A stretch of 64,000 nucleotides of DNA from an uncultured Odoribacter sp. (GCA_910588375.1 CAJUQA010000003.1:124001-188000); one strand, 5' to 3'. Numbered from the stretch's first letter, positions 52,279 to 61,553 are shown. Notes: generated by a model from the letters alone, not told the origin. A program made the numbers and translations.

Positions 52279-53607
52279 CTATTCTATCGAATATAATTTC
52301 ATTTTATTATAGAGGGTTTTCCTGTCAATCTTCAAAAGACGGGCGGCCTCCGTTTTGTTATTATGAGTTTTCGCCAAAGCTTCCCGTATCAGAGCCACTT
52401 CATTTTCTTCACGTCTGGAAGCAAAATCTTCCGAGACCGCGCTTTTTACGGGCAGAGCAAGTTCTGCGGGAATGTCATTCCTGCCGATAAAATCAGTCTG
52501 ACAAAGCAAGGTGGCCCGTTTCACCACATTACGCATTTCGCGGAGGTTGCCGGGCCAGTTGTAGTTTTTAAATATCCGCAGGACTTCTTCGTCAAAACCA
52601 ATCACTTCTTTTTCCAGTTCCTCGTTGGAAGCCGCCAGAAAATGATTGGCAAAAACGGGAATATCCTCCCGGCGTTCACGCAAGCTTAAGGCTTTCAAGG
52701 AAAATTCATTCAGACGATGATAGAGGTCTTCCCGGAAGTTTCCTTCCGCCACGGCTTTTATGAGGTTCTCATTGGTAGCCGAAATAATCCGCACATCAAA
52801 CGTCACTTCCTTATCACTTCCCACGGGTTTCACCTTGCGCTCTTCCAAAGCCCGAAGCAACTGTACCTGGACATCATAGCTGAGGTTCCCGATTTCATCC
52901 AAAAAAACGGTCCCGCCGGAAGCCGCCACAAAATAACCGGTTTTGTCATGAACAGCCCCCGTAAAAGCACCTTTCACATGACCGAAAAATTCACTGGCTG
53001 CCAGGTCTTTCGGAATTGCACCGCAATCCACAGCTACAAAGGGAGCCTCTTTCCGGTTACTCCGGGAGTGGATTAAACGGGCGATATACTCTTTTCCGGA
53101 ACCGCTTTCCCCGGTAATCAATACTGTCATCATCGTCGGAGCCACCAAACGGATATATTCATACAATTTTTCCGCTTCCGGGCTTGTTCCCTTGATATAG
53201 GAGACAGAAACACCTTTTTTTTCCCGTCTTTCCTTTAAAGGATTTTCCTTTTGCTCTAAAGCGTCCTGAATTTTTTTCAATATCTCTTCCGGAATGACAG
53301 GCTTCGACACATAATCGAATGCACCGGCCTTGATGGACTCCACAGCGGTAGATATATCGGCATAGCCCGTCATCAGGATTACCTGCGTACCGGCATGGCA
53401 TTTCTTGATACTCTTAAGCAAAAAAATCCCGTCCTTATCCGGCAAGCGCAAATCGGTCAATACAATATCGAATGTTTCCGATTGCAATTTCTTCAATGCA
53501 CTTTCCGCCGAAAAAGCATCTTCCACCGAAAATCCTTTCTTCGCCAGCCAGGTCTTGAGCATCAAACAAAATGTAGTATCATCATCTACTAACAGAATTT
53601 TTGCCAT
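52279..53607 (-). CDS. NtrC-family sigma-54-dependent response regulator
   Basis: 442 residues: receiver domain with Asp52 (IVLTDLRLPDKDG) and Lys102 region (SKPVIP); AAA+ domain with Walker A GESGSGKE (166-173), the sigma-54 contact loop GAFTGA (213-218) and the GTVFLDEIG Walker B; and a C-terminal Fis-type helix-turn-helix (KTEAARLLKIDRKTLYNKMK). It activates sigma-54 promoters when phosphorylated. No kinase gene is adjacent; the hybrid kinase (47632-50139) and the NtrY-like kinase (63059 onward) are candidates. A sigma-54-type promoter lies at 13795. Confidence 0.95.
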   Translation of the reverse strand: MAKILLVDDDTTFCLMLKTWLAKKGFSVEDAFSAESALKKLQSETFDIVLTDLRLPDKDGIFLLKSIKKCHAGTQVILMTGYADISTAVESIKAGAFDYVSKPVIPEEILKKIQDALEQKENPLKERREKKGVSVSYIKGTSPEAEKLYEYIRLVAPTMMTVLITGESGSGKEYIARLIHSRSNRKEAPFVAVDCGAIPKDLAASEFFGHVKGAFTGAVHDKTGYFVAASGGTVFLDEIGNLSYDVQVQLLRALEERKVKPVGSDKEVTFDVRIISATNENLIKAVAEGNFREDLYHRLNEFSLKALSLRERREDIPVFANHFLAASNEELEKEVIGFDEEVLRIFKNYNWPGNLREMRNVVKRATLLCQTDFIGRNDIPAELALPVKSAVSEDFASRREENEVALIREALAKTHNNKTEAARLLKIDRKTLYNKMKLYSIE

Positions 53608-53641
53608 AATTCACCGATTTGTAAATTTCCATCCCCCGTTC

Positions 53642-55636
53642 TTACCATTCCAACAAAATTTTATCCTCTCCGCCCGCCTTGGTCCGGGCAACAATTTCAT
53701 TCACCCCTTTATGCAACTCCACACCATTCCAGACAAATGTCCCGTACTCCCCTTTCTTTTTTCCCAACGAACGGCCATTCAGGCTCAATTCAACAAGAGG
53801 TTGGTTGGAATATACCTTTATCGTCTGCAAAGCTTCAGAACGTTTTGTCAGACGCCGCCCGGCAATATACACAAAGGGGTCATCCCGATTCCAGTTGGCC
53901 TTATAAAAATAAAAAGCATCTTTCTTTACTTTCCGGTCAAAAGTAACCAACCCCTTGTCATTCTTCCCGTTCATTTCTCCTTCCTTCCGGTGGGCAGCAC
54001 CGAAATCGAACATATTCCACACAAAAGTTCCCCATAGGAACGGACGGCTGTCGATAGCTTTCCAATGTTCTTCGTGGAAATAGGTTTGCCAGTTTTCCGG
54101 ATGCCAGTAACTTCCCGCAACAGTTTTCACCAAATCCTCCTGCTGGTGCAGCACACTTGCTCCGGCACCGTATTCACTTATTCCGATTGCCCGCCGGGGA
54201 TACCGCTTATGTACCTCATCCGCCCATCCGCCGATACCGGAAGGCTCTCCGCCATACCAACCGTAATACATATTCCAGGCGACGACATCCGTCAATTCAT
54301 TGATGCGCCCCCCTTGATTGCTTGCCGAAGTGGTCAGTCGCCCCGAATCCAGTTGATGTGCCAGACGATTTAATTCCATGATATAATCCACGGGGTCGTC
54401 TCCCGCCTGTTTCAACTCATTAAACAATCCCCAGAAACAAATAGAGGGATGGTTATAATTCTGCAATATCAGCTCCCGAAGCTGGTCCTTTCCATTTTCC
54501 TTAAACGACGGCTGGTCCACAAATCCTTTATCCCGGTATCCGCCCGGTCCGACAAACGGGATTTCCGCCCAAACCACAAATCCGTATTCGTCACATAAAT
54601 CATACATCATTTTATCCTGGGGATAATGAGCCAACCGCACCGCATTCACTCCCATTTCCGCCATGATTTCCATGTCTTCCCTATGATGCAGCGGCAATAA
54701 GGCGTTTCCTATTTCCGCCCGGTCCTGATGTCTGCATACCCCTTTCAACGGCAGATGTTCCCCGTTCAAGAAAAAACCTTTATCCGGATCCACCCGAAAA
54801 TAACGGAAACCCACTCTGTCCTCTATCCGGTCAGTCACTTCCCCTCCCGTCACCAATTCTACGGATATATGATAGAGATAAGGGTCTGAACGGCCATTCC
54901 ACAAATGCGGTTTTTCAACTTCAACCGATAATTCCACACTATGCCGCTCCGAAAAAAGAGTCTGTTCCTTGCCGGCAATTTCCTTTCCCTCCGCATCCTT
55001 CAAAGAAAATCTCAAAACGGCCGGAGCATTCAATTCCCCCTCCCAAAGAGCCTTGACTCTTAAATCCGCTTTCTCGCGCGAAACATTTTCCTGGCTCACG
55101 TATATTCCCCGCGAACCGAAATCAAACAATGAAAAATGCAAAGGCTCCGCAACGACCAACTCCACATCGCGGTATATACCTCCGTACATATTAAAATCCC
55201 CCAAAAGAGGCATCACATCCAACTGAGGAGCATTGTTCACCCGTACCCAAATCACATTTTTCTCTCCGAATTTCACATACGGTGTAATATCGGCAGCAAA
55301 AGCCGTGTAGCCTCCCCGATGTTCTTTCACATGCTTTCCGTTCACAAACAGGTTGGCCACCGTATTCACGCCTTTAAAGTAAAGATATAGTTTTTTCCCT
55401 TTCCAGGCTTCCGGAATTACCAGCTCCCTTTCGTAATTTCCCAATCCCCGGTAATAATCGGCTTTGCCGGCCAGAGCATCCTGATTCCACATATGGGGGA
55501 GCGTAATTTCAGCATATACGCCTTTGGCTGTTTCATAGCCCGGAGTAAAACGCCAGGAATGATTCAAAGAAATTACCTCGCGACACCAACCCGTGAAGGT
55601 CAGACATCCCAATAAAAACAAGAAAAAATATTTCAT
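53642..55636 (-). CDS. Glycoside hydrolase family 2 beta-galactosidase-like enzyme
   Basis: 664 residues from ATG 55636, which starts a signal peptide (MKYFFLFLLGCLTFTGWC); the earlier start would precede it with eight residues. Layout: jelly-roll sugar-binding domain (to about 180), Ig-like domain, then TIM barrel with the acid/base Glu in FWGLFNELK and the nucleophile Glu in GISEYGAGAS, and a short C-terminal beta domain. It lacks the large domain 5 of E. coli LacZ. Periplasmic; acts on beta-galactosides or related beta-linked sugars. No SusCD pair is adjacent. Confidence 0.9.
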   Translation of the reverse strand: MKYFFLFLLGCLTFTGWCREVISLNHSWRFTPGYETAKGVYAEITLPHMWNQDALAGKADYYRGLGNYERELVIPEAWKGKKLYLYFKGVNTVANLFVNGKHVKEHRGGYTAFAADITPYVKFGEKNVIWVRVNNAPQLDVMPLLGDFNMYGGIYRDVELVVAEPLHFSLFDFGSRGIYVSQENVSREKADLRVKALWEGELNAPAVLRFSLKDAEGKEIAGKEQTLFSERHSVELSVEVEKPHLWNGRSDPYLYHISVELVTGGEVTDRIEDRVGFRYFRVDPDKGFFLNGEHLPLKGVCRHQDRAEIGNALLPLHHREDMEIMAEMGVNAVRLAHYPQDKMMYDLCDEYGFVVWAEIPFVGPGGYRDKGFVDQPSFKENGKDQLRELILQNYNHPSICFWGLFNELKQAGDDPVDYIMELNRLAHQLDSGRLTTSASNQGGRINELTDVVAWNMYYGWYGGEPSGIGGWADEVHKRYPRRAIGISEYGAGASVLHQQEDLVKTVAGSYWHPENWQTYFHEEHWKAIDSRPFLWGTFVWNMFDFGAAHRKEGEMNGKNDKGLVTFDRKVKKDAFYFYKANWNRDDPFVYIAGRRLTKRSEALQTIKVYSNQPLVELSLNGRSLGKKKGEYGTFVWNGVELHKGVNEIVARTKAGGEDKILLEW

Positions 55637-55759
55637 ACCCCAGTATTTCAATCTGAACAAAAGTATAAAATACGCCTAAATAAAAAAATTCTCCGGATTG
55701 TTTATCTTACATGAAGGGAGGTACATCCGACAGGGGCAGCCCGCCAGCGTCGGGTTCGG

Positions 55760-55933
55760 ATGAAAGTTGTGCTGCTATACTATTTCCACTATAAATACAA
55801 CCGGAATAATACGCAGACAACTTTTCACACAAACAGCCTAAACTTTATTATCTTTCATCAGCTTACCACCGCTTCGGATTATTCCAAATACGGTTTCGGC
55901 ATCCACTATTTCAAAATACATCACTCCTCATAA
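55760..55933 (+). CDS. Possible 57-residue ORF or remnant of a beta-barrel protein
   Basis: ATG 55760 to TAA 55931-55933. The peptide is rich in aromatic and Asn/Thr residues, ending FHQLTTASDYSKYGFGIHYFKIHHSS, which resembles the last strands of an outer-membrane beta barrel more than a random frame. No promoter was found. It could be a small gene, a decayed fragment, or chance. Confidence 0.25.
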   Translation: MKVVLLYYFHYKYNRNNTQTTFHTNSLNFIIFHQLTTASDYSKYGFGIHYFKIHHSS

Positions 55934-56154
55934 ATGATTCGGCAAATATATGCATAAATATTTATAACACACCAACAAATATGCATATATTTTCAAAAAT
56001 ACGGAATAAATTATAATCGGCAAGCCCATGTATGCATAAATATGAATATTTTAAAATCTACAAGCAATACCTCGACTTTAATTTCAATTCAATAGCAAAA
56101 ACCTCCCATTTATACTAATTCATCACAATTCTTTTTTGTTTCTGAATAATTTCA

Positions 56155-56162
56155 TAAATTTG
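56155..56162 (+). promoter_or_regulatory. -7 box of glnA
   Basis: TAAATTTG fits TAnnTTTG, 27 bases before ATG 56190, with a T-rich -33 region (TTTT about 19-20 bases upstream). Confidence 0.5.
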
Positions 56163-56189
56163 TTTCGAAAACGTTAACATCAATAGATT

Positions 56190-57698
56190 ATGGAAAACAC
56201 ATATACTTTAAATCCGAATCCGTTAGTACAATATTTACAAAAAGCCCAAAAGGACTTTACCAAAGCGGATCTCATCAAATACATCACGGAAAATCAAATC
56301 GAAATGGTGAATTTCCGCTATGTGGGAGCAGACGGGCGACTGAAAACATTAAACTTCATTATCAACAGCCTTCAGCATCTGGACAGCATCCTTACCTACG
56401 GCGAACGGGTGGACGGCTCCAGCCTGTTTCCGTACATCGAAGCCGGCGCAAGCGACTTGTATGTTATCCCGCGTTACCGGACCGCTTTTTTGAATCCGTT
56501 CAGCGAGATTCCGGCCATCGACATTTTATGCAGTTACTATACCAAAGAAGGCAAACCGTTAGAGAGTGCTCCGGAATACACATTACGCAAAGCACACGAA
56601 GAATTCAAAAAAGTAACGGGCATGGAATTCCAGGCGATGGGTGAATTGGAATACTATGTTATCAGTGAAAAGGAAGAACTTTTTGAAACCGAAGACCAGA
56701 GAGGTTACCATGAATCCACCCCTTTCTGCAAATGGGCCGATTTCCGCTGTGAATGTATGCGTGCCATTGCCCAGACAGGGGGACAAATCAAATATGGCCA
56801 TTCGGAAGTAGGCAATTTCACATTAGGAACCACAGCCTACGAACAGAATGAAATCGAGTTCCTGCCGGTCAATATTGAAGAAGCCGCCGACCAGTTGGTC
56901 ATCGCCAAATGGATTATGCGTACACTGGCGGAACGCTATGACATCAACCTGACCTTTGCTCCTAAAATCACGGCAGGCAAAGCTGGAAGCGGTTTGCACA
57001 TCCATACCCGTCTGATGAAAGACGGGAAAAACATGTACCTCGCAAACGGTCAGTTGACCGACACGGCACTGAAAGCCATTGCAGGTATCCTTGACATCGC
57101 CTCTTCCCTGACGGCTTTCGGAAATACAAACCCGACGTCTTATTTCCGGTTAGTGCCCCATCAGGAAGCCCCCACCAACATTTGCTGGGGAGACCGGAAC
57201 CGTTCCGTATTGGTACGCGTACCCTTAGGCTGGACGGAAGGAGCGGCACAAATGATTACCGATGCCAACCCTCTCGAAAAAGCGGCACAGGAATCCGACC
57301 CCGGTATAAAACAAACGGTAGAATTCCGCTGTCCCGACGGTTCGGCAGACCTTTATCTGTTATTAGCCGGTTTAGCTGTAGCAGCCCGTCACGGCTTCGA
57401 GATGAAAGACGGAATCGAATATGCCAAAGAACGTTATGTCAGTGTCAACATTTTTGATGAAGCACACAAAGCGACCGCAGAAAAACTGAGCCATTTACCG
57501 GCTTCCTGTGCGGAATCGGCCGAAAATCTTGAAAAACAGAGACACATTTACGAAGAACACCAGGTATTCAGCCCCCGTCTGCTGGACGGCATCATCAAAA
57601 AGCTAAAATCCTATGATGACAGAACGCTGAGACAGGAAATCGGCAACAATACGGAACGTATCACCGAACTTGTCGGAAAGTACATCAACGCAGAATAA
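56190..57698 (+). CDS. glnA: Glutamine synthetase, type I-like
   Basis: 502 residues. GS beta-grasp and catalytic motifs: FRYVGADGRL, DGSSLFPYIEAGASDLYVIPR, MGELEYYVI (metal Glu), YEQNEIEF, KITAGKAGSGLHIHTRL (the His metal site) and VRVPLG / VEFRCPDGSADLYLLLAG. This is the GSI/GS-like catalytic fold rather than the much longer GSIII common in Bacteroidales. No adenylylation-site segment can be confirmed by eye. It makes glutamine from glutamate and ammonia with ATP. It stands alone with its own promoter and terminator. Confidence 0.92.
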   Translation: MENTYTLNPNPLVQYLQKAQKDFTKADLIKYITENQIEMVNFRYVGADGRLKTLNFIINSLQHLDSILTYGERVDGSSLFPYIEAGASDLYVIPRYRTAFLNPFSEIPAIDILCSYYTKEGKPLESAPEYTLRKAHEEFKKVTGMEFQAMGELEYYVISEKEELFETEDQRGYHESTPFCKWADFRCECMRAIAQTGGQIKYGHSEVGNFTLGTTAYEQNEIEFLPVNIEEAADQLVIAKWIMRTLAERYDINLTFAPKITAGKAGSGLHIHTRLMKDGKNMYLANGQLTDTALKAIAGILDIASSLTAFGNTNPTSYFRLVPHQEAPTNICWGDRNRSVLVRVPLGWTEGAAQMITDANPLEKAAQESDPGIKQTVEFRCPDGSADLYLLLAGLAVAARHGFEMKDGIEYAKERYVSVNIFDEAHKATAEKLSHLPASCAESAENLEKQRHIYEEHQVFSPRLLDGIIKKLKSYDDRTLRQEIGNNTERITELVGKYINAE

Positions 57699-57718
57699 AA
57701 ACACCATTATCCCAAACG

Positions 57719-57767
57719 GCATATAGACGGGCGACAAACAGAAACCCGTCTATATGCTGTTTTTTTA
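57719..57767 (+). terminator. Intrinsic terminator of glnA
   Basis: GCATATAGACGGG (57719-57731) pairs perfectly with CCCGTCTATATGC (57745-57757), followed by TGTTTTTTTATT. Confidence 0.9.
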
Positions 57768-57930
57768 TTATACTTCCTTCCATTTTTAATTCATCGCCCT
57801 GCATCCCCTTACATAAAACCGGCCATAACCGGTTTGTATTTTCACTGGAGTTTCGCTAAAATAAACTGAAAGCTTTTTTGAATTTTATTCTGATTATTTT
57901 CAAATCATATTCGCTCATGAACCACTTTAC

Positions 57931-57959
57931 TCCGAATTTGCTCCGAATTTAATCTGAAT
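57931..57959. repeat. Short tandem repeat, 11-base period
   Basis: TCCGAATTT at 57931 and 57942, then the variant TCTGAATAT at 57953. It lies in the 321-base gap between glnA and the SUMF/FISUMP gene, which otherwise holds only the glnA terminator and no evident gene. Confidence 0.5.
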
Positions 57960-58019
57960 ATACTTGGTGTTTATATCAGTGAAACTTCAGCGAAAACAGG
58001 GATAAAAGAGACATCGGTT

Positions 58020-61000
58020 TTAGTAATTTTTGACACAGCGCACCGTGAATCCATTAAATTTATCAGTAGAGCCGTTTGCATTTACGCCTGAACTTGTAAA
58101 ATATAATTTTCTAGCATTAGCAGCATTAGTATAAGTACTACTCCAATAATTTCCTTCACGATTTGCTAAATTGACTGAAGCTTGTGCATATCCACCTAAT
58201 TTCCCTTCAAAAGTTCCTGTCCCAGGATAAATTTTATTTACAGTATAACATAATGCCGTATATAATTTTTGAAATTCACCTGTACTACCCCCACTTGGTA
58301 AATGCCATCCCGGAGGACAAATGCCTTGCCATTGGATAGGACTATTGCCATTTACATTTCCTGATGGGTTACCTCCGTTATATCTGGCATTAGCATTATT
58401 CATTGCTCCTTGCCAATTATACATATAACCCGCTCCAGATCCACTACCAGGTCTACATACACCCCAATATCCGGAAGCAATTTTATTTGAAATCGAACCC
58501 TTATAGTAAGAATTAAATACCGAAGCGTTACAATTTCCAAATCTTAAATCCTCCACCATCCACCAATGCCCATCCGGCATTTTACGGATTTTATAAATTT
58601 TTCCATCACGAGAATCAAGCATAGTACTATCCTCAATGGGATAAACAATACTTATTGTATCAGAATATTCCGTTCCACAACTGCCGGAAACTCTACAAAA
58701 GTAAGTTCCATTATCGGCAGCAGAAAGCGGATTTTTTCGATATACTGCAGCATTAGCTCCGGGAATATTTTCATTATTTTTTACCCATTGACAAGTTAAA
58801 AAGGAACCCTGTATAGTCAAATTTAAAATGATGCCATTACAAAAAAGATTGGAAACATTTAAATCTTGTGCAATAATGGCTGTTTTAAATAAAATAGTTA
58901 AAGTTGTTATTGTTTCAGCAATACCAAGTGCACAAATACACATTCGCTTAAATTCATATGTACCAGACACTTGAATAAAATCTTCTATTTTTGAATATCT
59001 CAATGTTTCACCGTTTATATTTTCCATTAACTCAAATCTCGCCTCTCCCGGTTTCTTGACATACCAGGTATATTGGAAACGCACATCGGGAAAATCAGGA
59101 CAGGACGCAGCTTTTATATTTAAAATATTGGCTTCGTCTCCCGGACAAATAGTATCCGGACTACATTGTATTTCCCCGCCGTCAATTTTAATACCTGAAA
59201 GACTATACACACCGCGGAATCCTACGGTACTATCGCGTTCCGTTATAGTTGTAAAGTAATTTATCGCTTCCGTCCGGTCGGAAGTTCTTAAGAGACTGTC
59301 CGCACTGTTGAACCCGCCACCACGAACACCATAGCTACCTACAGCCGTACTCCAATAAGCAGGGTTATACACGCCTGTCCCGGAACTACTGCCGTCCAAA
59401 TTGCTATAATTTACATTGGCGCAGAGTTCTTTCAAATTCCCGCTCATTTCCATAACACCCCAATATGTTGCGCCTGATTGACTTTGGTTGGTGGCAGAAG
59501 TACCGAACATCCCGCAACGTACAGGACCGTTGATACTGTTCGTAGTACCGCTATTCACATTCTTCAAGTAACTCACTGCCTGTTCTCTCTCGTCTCCTCG
59601 AAAATTTAAGTCACTAAGAGAAGAAAGGTGGTTCACTCCGTTATTTGTATTCCAGGCGTATTCCCCTTTGTCGGGTACTTGTGGGTAAAAGCGTCTGCAA
59701 GCCTTTTCGTATTCCAATTCACTCATCGGACGCAAACCGCTCCAACTGCAATACGCTATCATATCCTCAATACTCATGTAATTACAAGCCAACGTCTGAC
59801 CATCGTCTGTACTAAAGAGGTCGTTAGCAGAATTCAGATTGTTACCGAACACGACGGGGGTATTTTCTTTCCGCTGCTCAATAAAGACAATACCGTTCCG
59901 GCAACTCGGTTGGGCAATGTCCCCGAAGACATAATCCCCCCGATTCATAGTAGAGAAGTTGTTATTGGCAACCCGCGCTTTCTGTTGCTCCAAAGTCAGA
60001 GAATTAAGGAACTCCACATACTGCTCCTGGCTCGTTTCGTATTTCATCACATAGAATCCGGCATATCCTTTCGGATAGGAAGCTGACAATGTTCCTGTCC
60101 AAGATGTATGACTTGATGCTAAAGTTAAAGCCTCTTCCGAATCAACCACACAACTCTCCAAATCTTTCTCTGTCATGGCAATGCTCTGTATGACGATACC
60201 GTCGTCTGTGCGTACGGCTCCAGACATTTCGATGCGATAATAGCGATAACTTCCCGGATGGGTTACTTTTAATGTATTTTGAACGGGATAGGCAACACCG
60301 GTTCCCCACCAATCGGTATTAACGCCTGTATACAGTCGAGTCCAAGTCAATGAATCGTTGGAACCGGTCAGATACCAATTCCCTTTCGGGCGGCAATCCT
60401 GATTGCCGGCACAATAATTGGAAGCGGCAGATACCCCGAAATAGCGGATGGTTTTCGGTGTTTTGAAATCTATTTGCACCCAACCGCCACCGACAGCATT
60501 AAAATAAAGGGAGCTATTGGGATAGGCGGCAGCAGAACTCCGGTCAGCAATGTTATCTACGCTACCGGTTATTACCGAACTCTTAATACTGTATTCATAT
60601 CCGGAATTATTATCGATAATGTCATAAACCGATGGAAGCGGAGAACCTTGGGCTTTATTCTGCAAATTGTCATAAGAAAAAGCATCCCCCAAGTAATAGG
60701 CCCCATAAGGAACGTACACCATTTCAATGGCATGAACAGCAACGTAAATACCGTTCAATGCGTCACCGAAATCCGCGGAAGTAAGTCCTGTACCGTTAAG
60801 TGGCCATTTCACCTGTAACCGGACACTGACATTTCCCTCTGAGATTCCGTTACGCATAACATACAGTCCGTTTACCTTTCCGGCATTGGCACCTACCATG
60901 TAAGCATAACCACCACCTTCGTTACCGGCGGCAGTACTCAATACGTGACCTAATGAACTCAAATACGCATGCTGCCACGGATTCTCCAATCCCCGCTTTT

Positions 61001-61226
61001 TGTACTTGAAGAACACCCAGGCGGCATCCCAGTTGAAATCATCCCGCCAGGAGTTGTCCCAACGAAGGGTGACTTCGATAACGGCAGTATCGCCCGTGAA
61101 ACCGGTCACTCGCGTTTTGCCCTCCACACGGATGTTGTTCGCTTTGACGCCCGTTATCGTACACAACAACAATATCACGGGCAATAAGATTTGACACACA
61201 CTGACACATCCAAATAATTTCTTCAT
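58020..61226 (-). CDS. Large mosaic surface protein: SUMF (with discoidin-like insert), Ig-like and FISUMP domains
   Basis: 1068 residues with a signal peptide (to about 30). Order: beta domain (about 30-165); sulfatase-modifying-factor/C-type-lectin-like fold beginning IEMVYVPYGAYYLGDAF, interrupted by an F5/8-type (discoidin-like) domain (about 205-350, WVQIDFKTPKTIRYFGVS); return to SUMF (MKYETSQEQYVEFLN ... MEMSGNLKELC ... VRGGGFNSADS) to about 660; Ig-like domains to about 875; and a C-terminal Fibrobacter-type FISUMP domain (WWMVEDLRFGN ... NYWSSTYTN ... FNGFTVRCVKNY). The 3' third is clearly more A/T-rich than the rest. Probably surface-exposed adhesion or binding rather than enzymatic. 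Structured leader element B lies between its promoter and start. Confidence 0.85.
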   Translation of the reverse strand: MKKLFGCVSVCQILLPVILLLCTITGVKANNIRVEGKTRVTGFTGDTAVIEVTLRWDNSWRDDFNWDAAWVFFKYKKRGLENPWQHAYLSSLGHVLSTAAGNEGGGYAYMVGANAGKVNGLYVMRNGISEGNVSVRLQVKWPLNGTGLTSADFGDALNGIYVAVHAIEMVYVPYGAYYLGDAFSYDNLQNKAQGSPLPSVYDIIDNNSGYEYSIKSSVITGSVDNIADRSSAAAYPNSSLYFNAVGGGWVQIDFKTPKTIRYFGVSAASNYCAGNQDCRPKGNWYLTGSNDSLTWTRLYTGVNTDWWGTGVAYPVQNTLKVTHPGSYRYYRIEMSGAVRTDDGIVIQSIAMTEKDLESCVVDSEEALTLASSHTSWTGTLSASYPKGYAGFYVMKYETSQEQYVEFLNSLTLEQQKARVANNNFSTMNRGDYVFGDIAQPSCRNGIVFIEQRKENTPVVFGNNLNSANDLFSTDDGQTLACNYMSIEDMIAYCSWSGLRPMSELEYEKACRRFYPQVPDKGEYAWNTNNGVNHLSSLSDLNFRGDEREQAVSYLKNVNSGTTNSINGPVRCGMFGTSATNQSQSGATYWGVMEMSGNLKELCANVNYSNLDGSSSGTGVYNPAYWSTAVGSYGVRGGGFNSADSLLRTSDRTEAINYFTTITERDSTVGFRGVYSLSGIKIDGGEIQCSPDTICPGDEANILNIKAASCPDFPDVRFQYTWYVKKPGEARFELMENINGETLRYSKIEDFIQVSGTYEFKRMCICALGIAETITTLTILFKTAIIAQDLNVSNLFCNGIILNLTIQGSFLTCQWVKNNENIPGANAAVYRKNPLSAADNGTYFCRVSGSCGTEYSDTISIVYPIEDSTMLDSRDGKIYKIRKMPDGHWWMVEDLRFGNCNASVFNSYYKGSISNKIASGYWGVCRPGSGSGAGYMYNWQGAMNNANARYNGGNPSGNVNGNSPIQWQGICPPGWHLPSGGSTGEFQKLYTALCYTVNKIYPGTGTFEGKLGGYAQASVNLANREGNYWSSTYTNAANARKLYFTSSGVNANGSTDKFNGFTVRCVKNY

Positions 61227-61278
61227 ACACGAAAATTACTTAGCACCTTGAAGTCCCCGGAAAGGCTGGTTAATGACA

Positions 61279-61469
61279 ATAAAAAAAGCGTGGGAACTGT
61301 TAGAATTATCGTAACTGAGGTTCTGGTAAACCCATGGAACAGATAAAACGACACCCCACGCCTAACCAAGTATATAGAATGTATATACGGCAAACGTGAA
61401 CGTTTAATTCGCTTATCCCTGTTCCATTAAATTTACCAGATTTCAGTTACAGGATAAATCTAAACGCTT
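61279..61469 (-). promoter_or_regulatory. Structured leader RNA element, copy B (putative attenuator)
   Basis: Nested pairs: 61286-61291 with 61464-61469 (AAGCGT/ACGCTT), 61311-61318 with 61443-61450 (GTAACTGA), 61322-61330 with 61432-61440 (TCTGGTAAA), 61335-61342 with 61419-61426 (TGGAACAG), 61346-61350 with 61401-61405, and an apical hairpin TATATA-GAATG-TATATA (61371-61387). Shared with copy A: a 15-base block at 61279-61293 identical to 17949-17963, CCCACGCCT (61355-61363, 76 bases on; 77 in copy A) and CTAAACGCTT (61460-61469). The stems differ in sequence but stay paired. On the minus strand it ends CCCACGCTTTTTTTAT about 52 bases before the start codon. Confidence 0.65.
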
Positions 61470-61521
61470 CAAATCAAATATGTACGCTGCGACAGAATAC
61501 GCCTACTCCATCATAGCGGAA

Positions 61522-61553
61522 CAAAGATAGGAAAAAAGTTGAAAAGGTTAAAA
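61522..61553 (-). promoter_or_regulatory. Promoter of the SUMF/FISUMP gene
   Basis: Minus strand: TTTT (61550-61553), a 20-base spacer, TATCTTTG (61522-61529). Predicted start near 61518, giving a leader of about 290 nt containing element B. Confidence 0.6.

Larger units (their letters stand above)
55637..56189. other. Intergenic region between the GH2 gene and glnA
   Basis: About 550 bases. The first part has an imperfect inverted repeat (CATCCGA near 55724, TCGGATG near 55756) and a possible short reading frame (listed separately). From about 55940 it is very A/T-rich with repeated ATGCAT motifs (near 55950, 55981 and 56031; TATGCATAAATAT occurs twice). The glnA -7 box is at the right end. 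No RNA gene recognised. Confidence 0.5.

Noticed and set aside
55946..56043. Repeated ATGCAT motifs upstream of glnA as a CRISPR or iteron array
   Set aside because: Copies are irregular in spacing, differ in flanks and sit in very A/T-rich DNA, so they may be compositional.
61279..61469. Element B (and A) read as an integron attC site or a retron msr-msd
   Set aside because: Only an isolated GCCTAAC resembles an attC core and there is no matching GTTAGGC partner, integrase or reverse transcriptase; a leader RNA fits the promoter and gene spacing better.
61279..61469. Element B as an invertible promoter segment
   Set aside because: The inverted arms are imperfect and broken into several short stems with unequal bulges; phase-variable inversions normally have longer perfect inverted repeats and a nearby recombinase.
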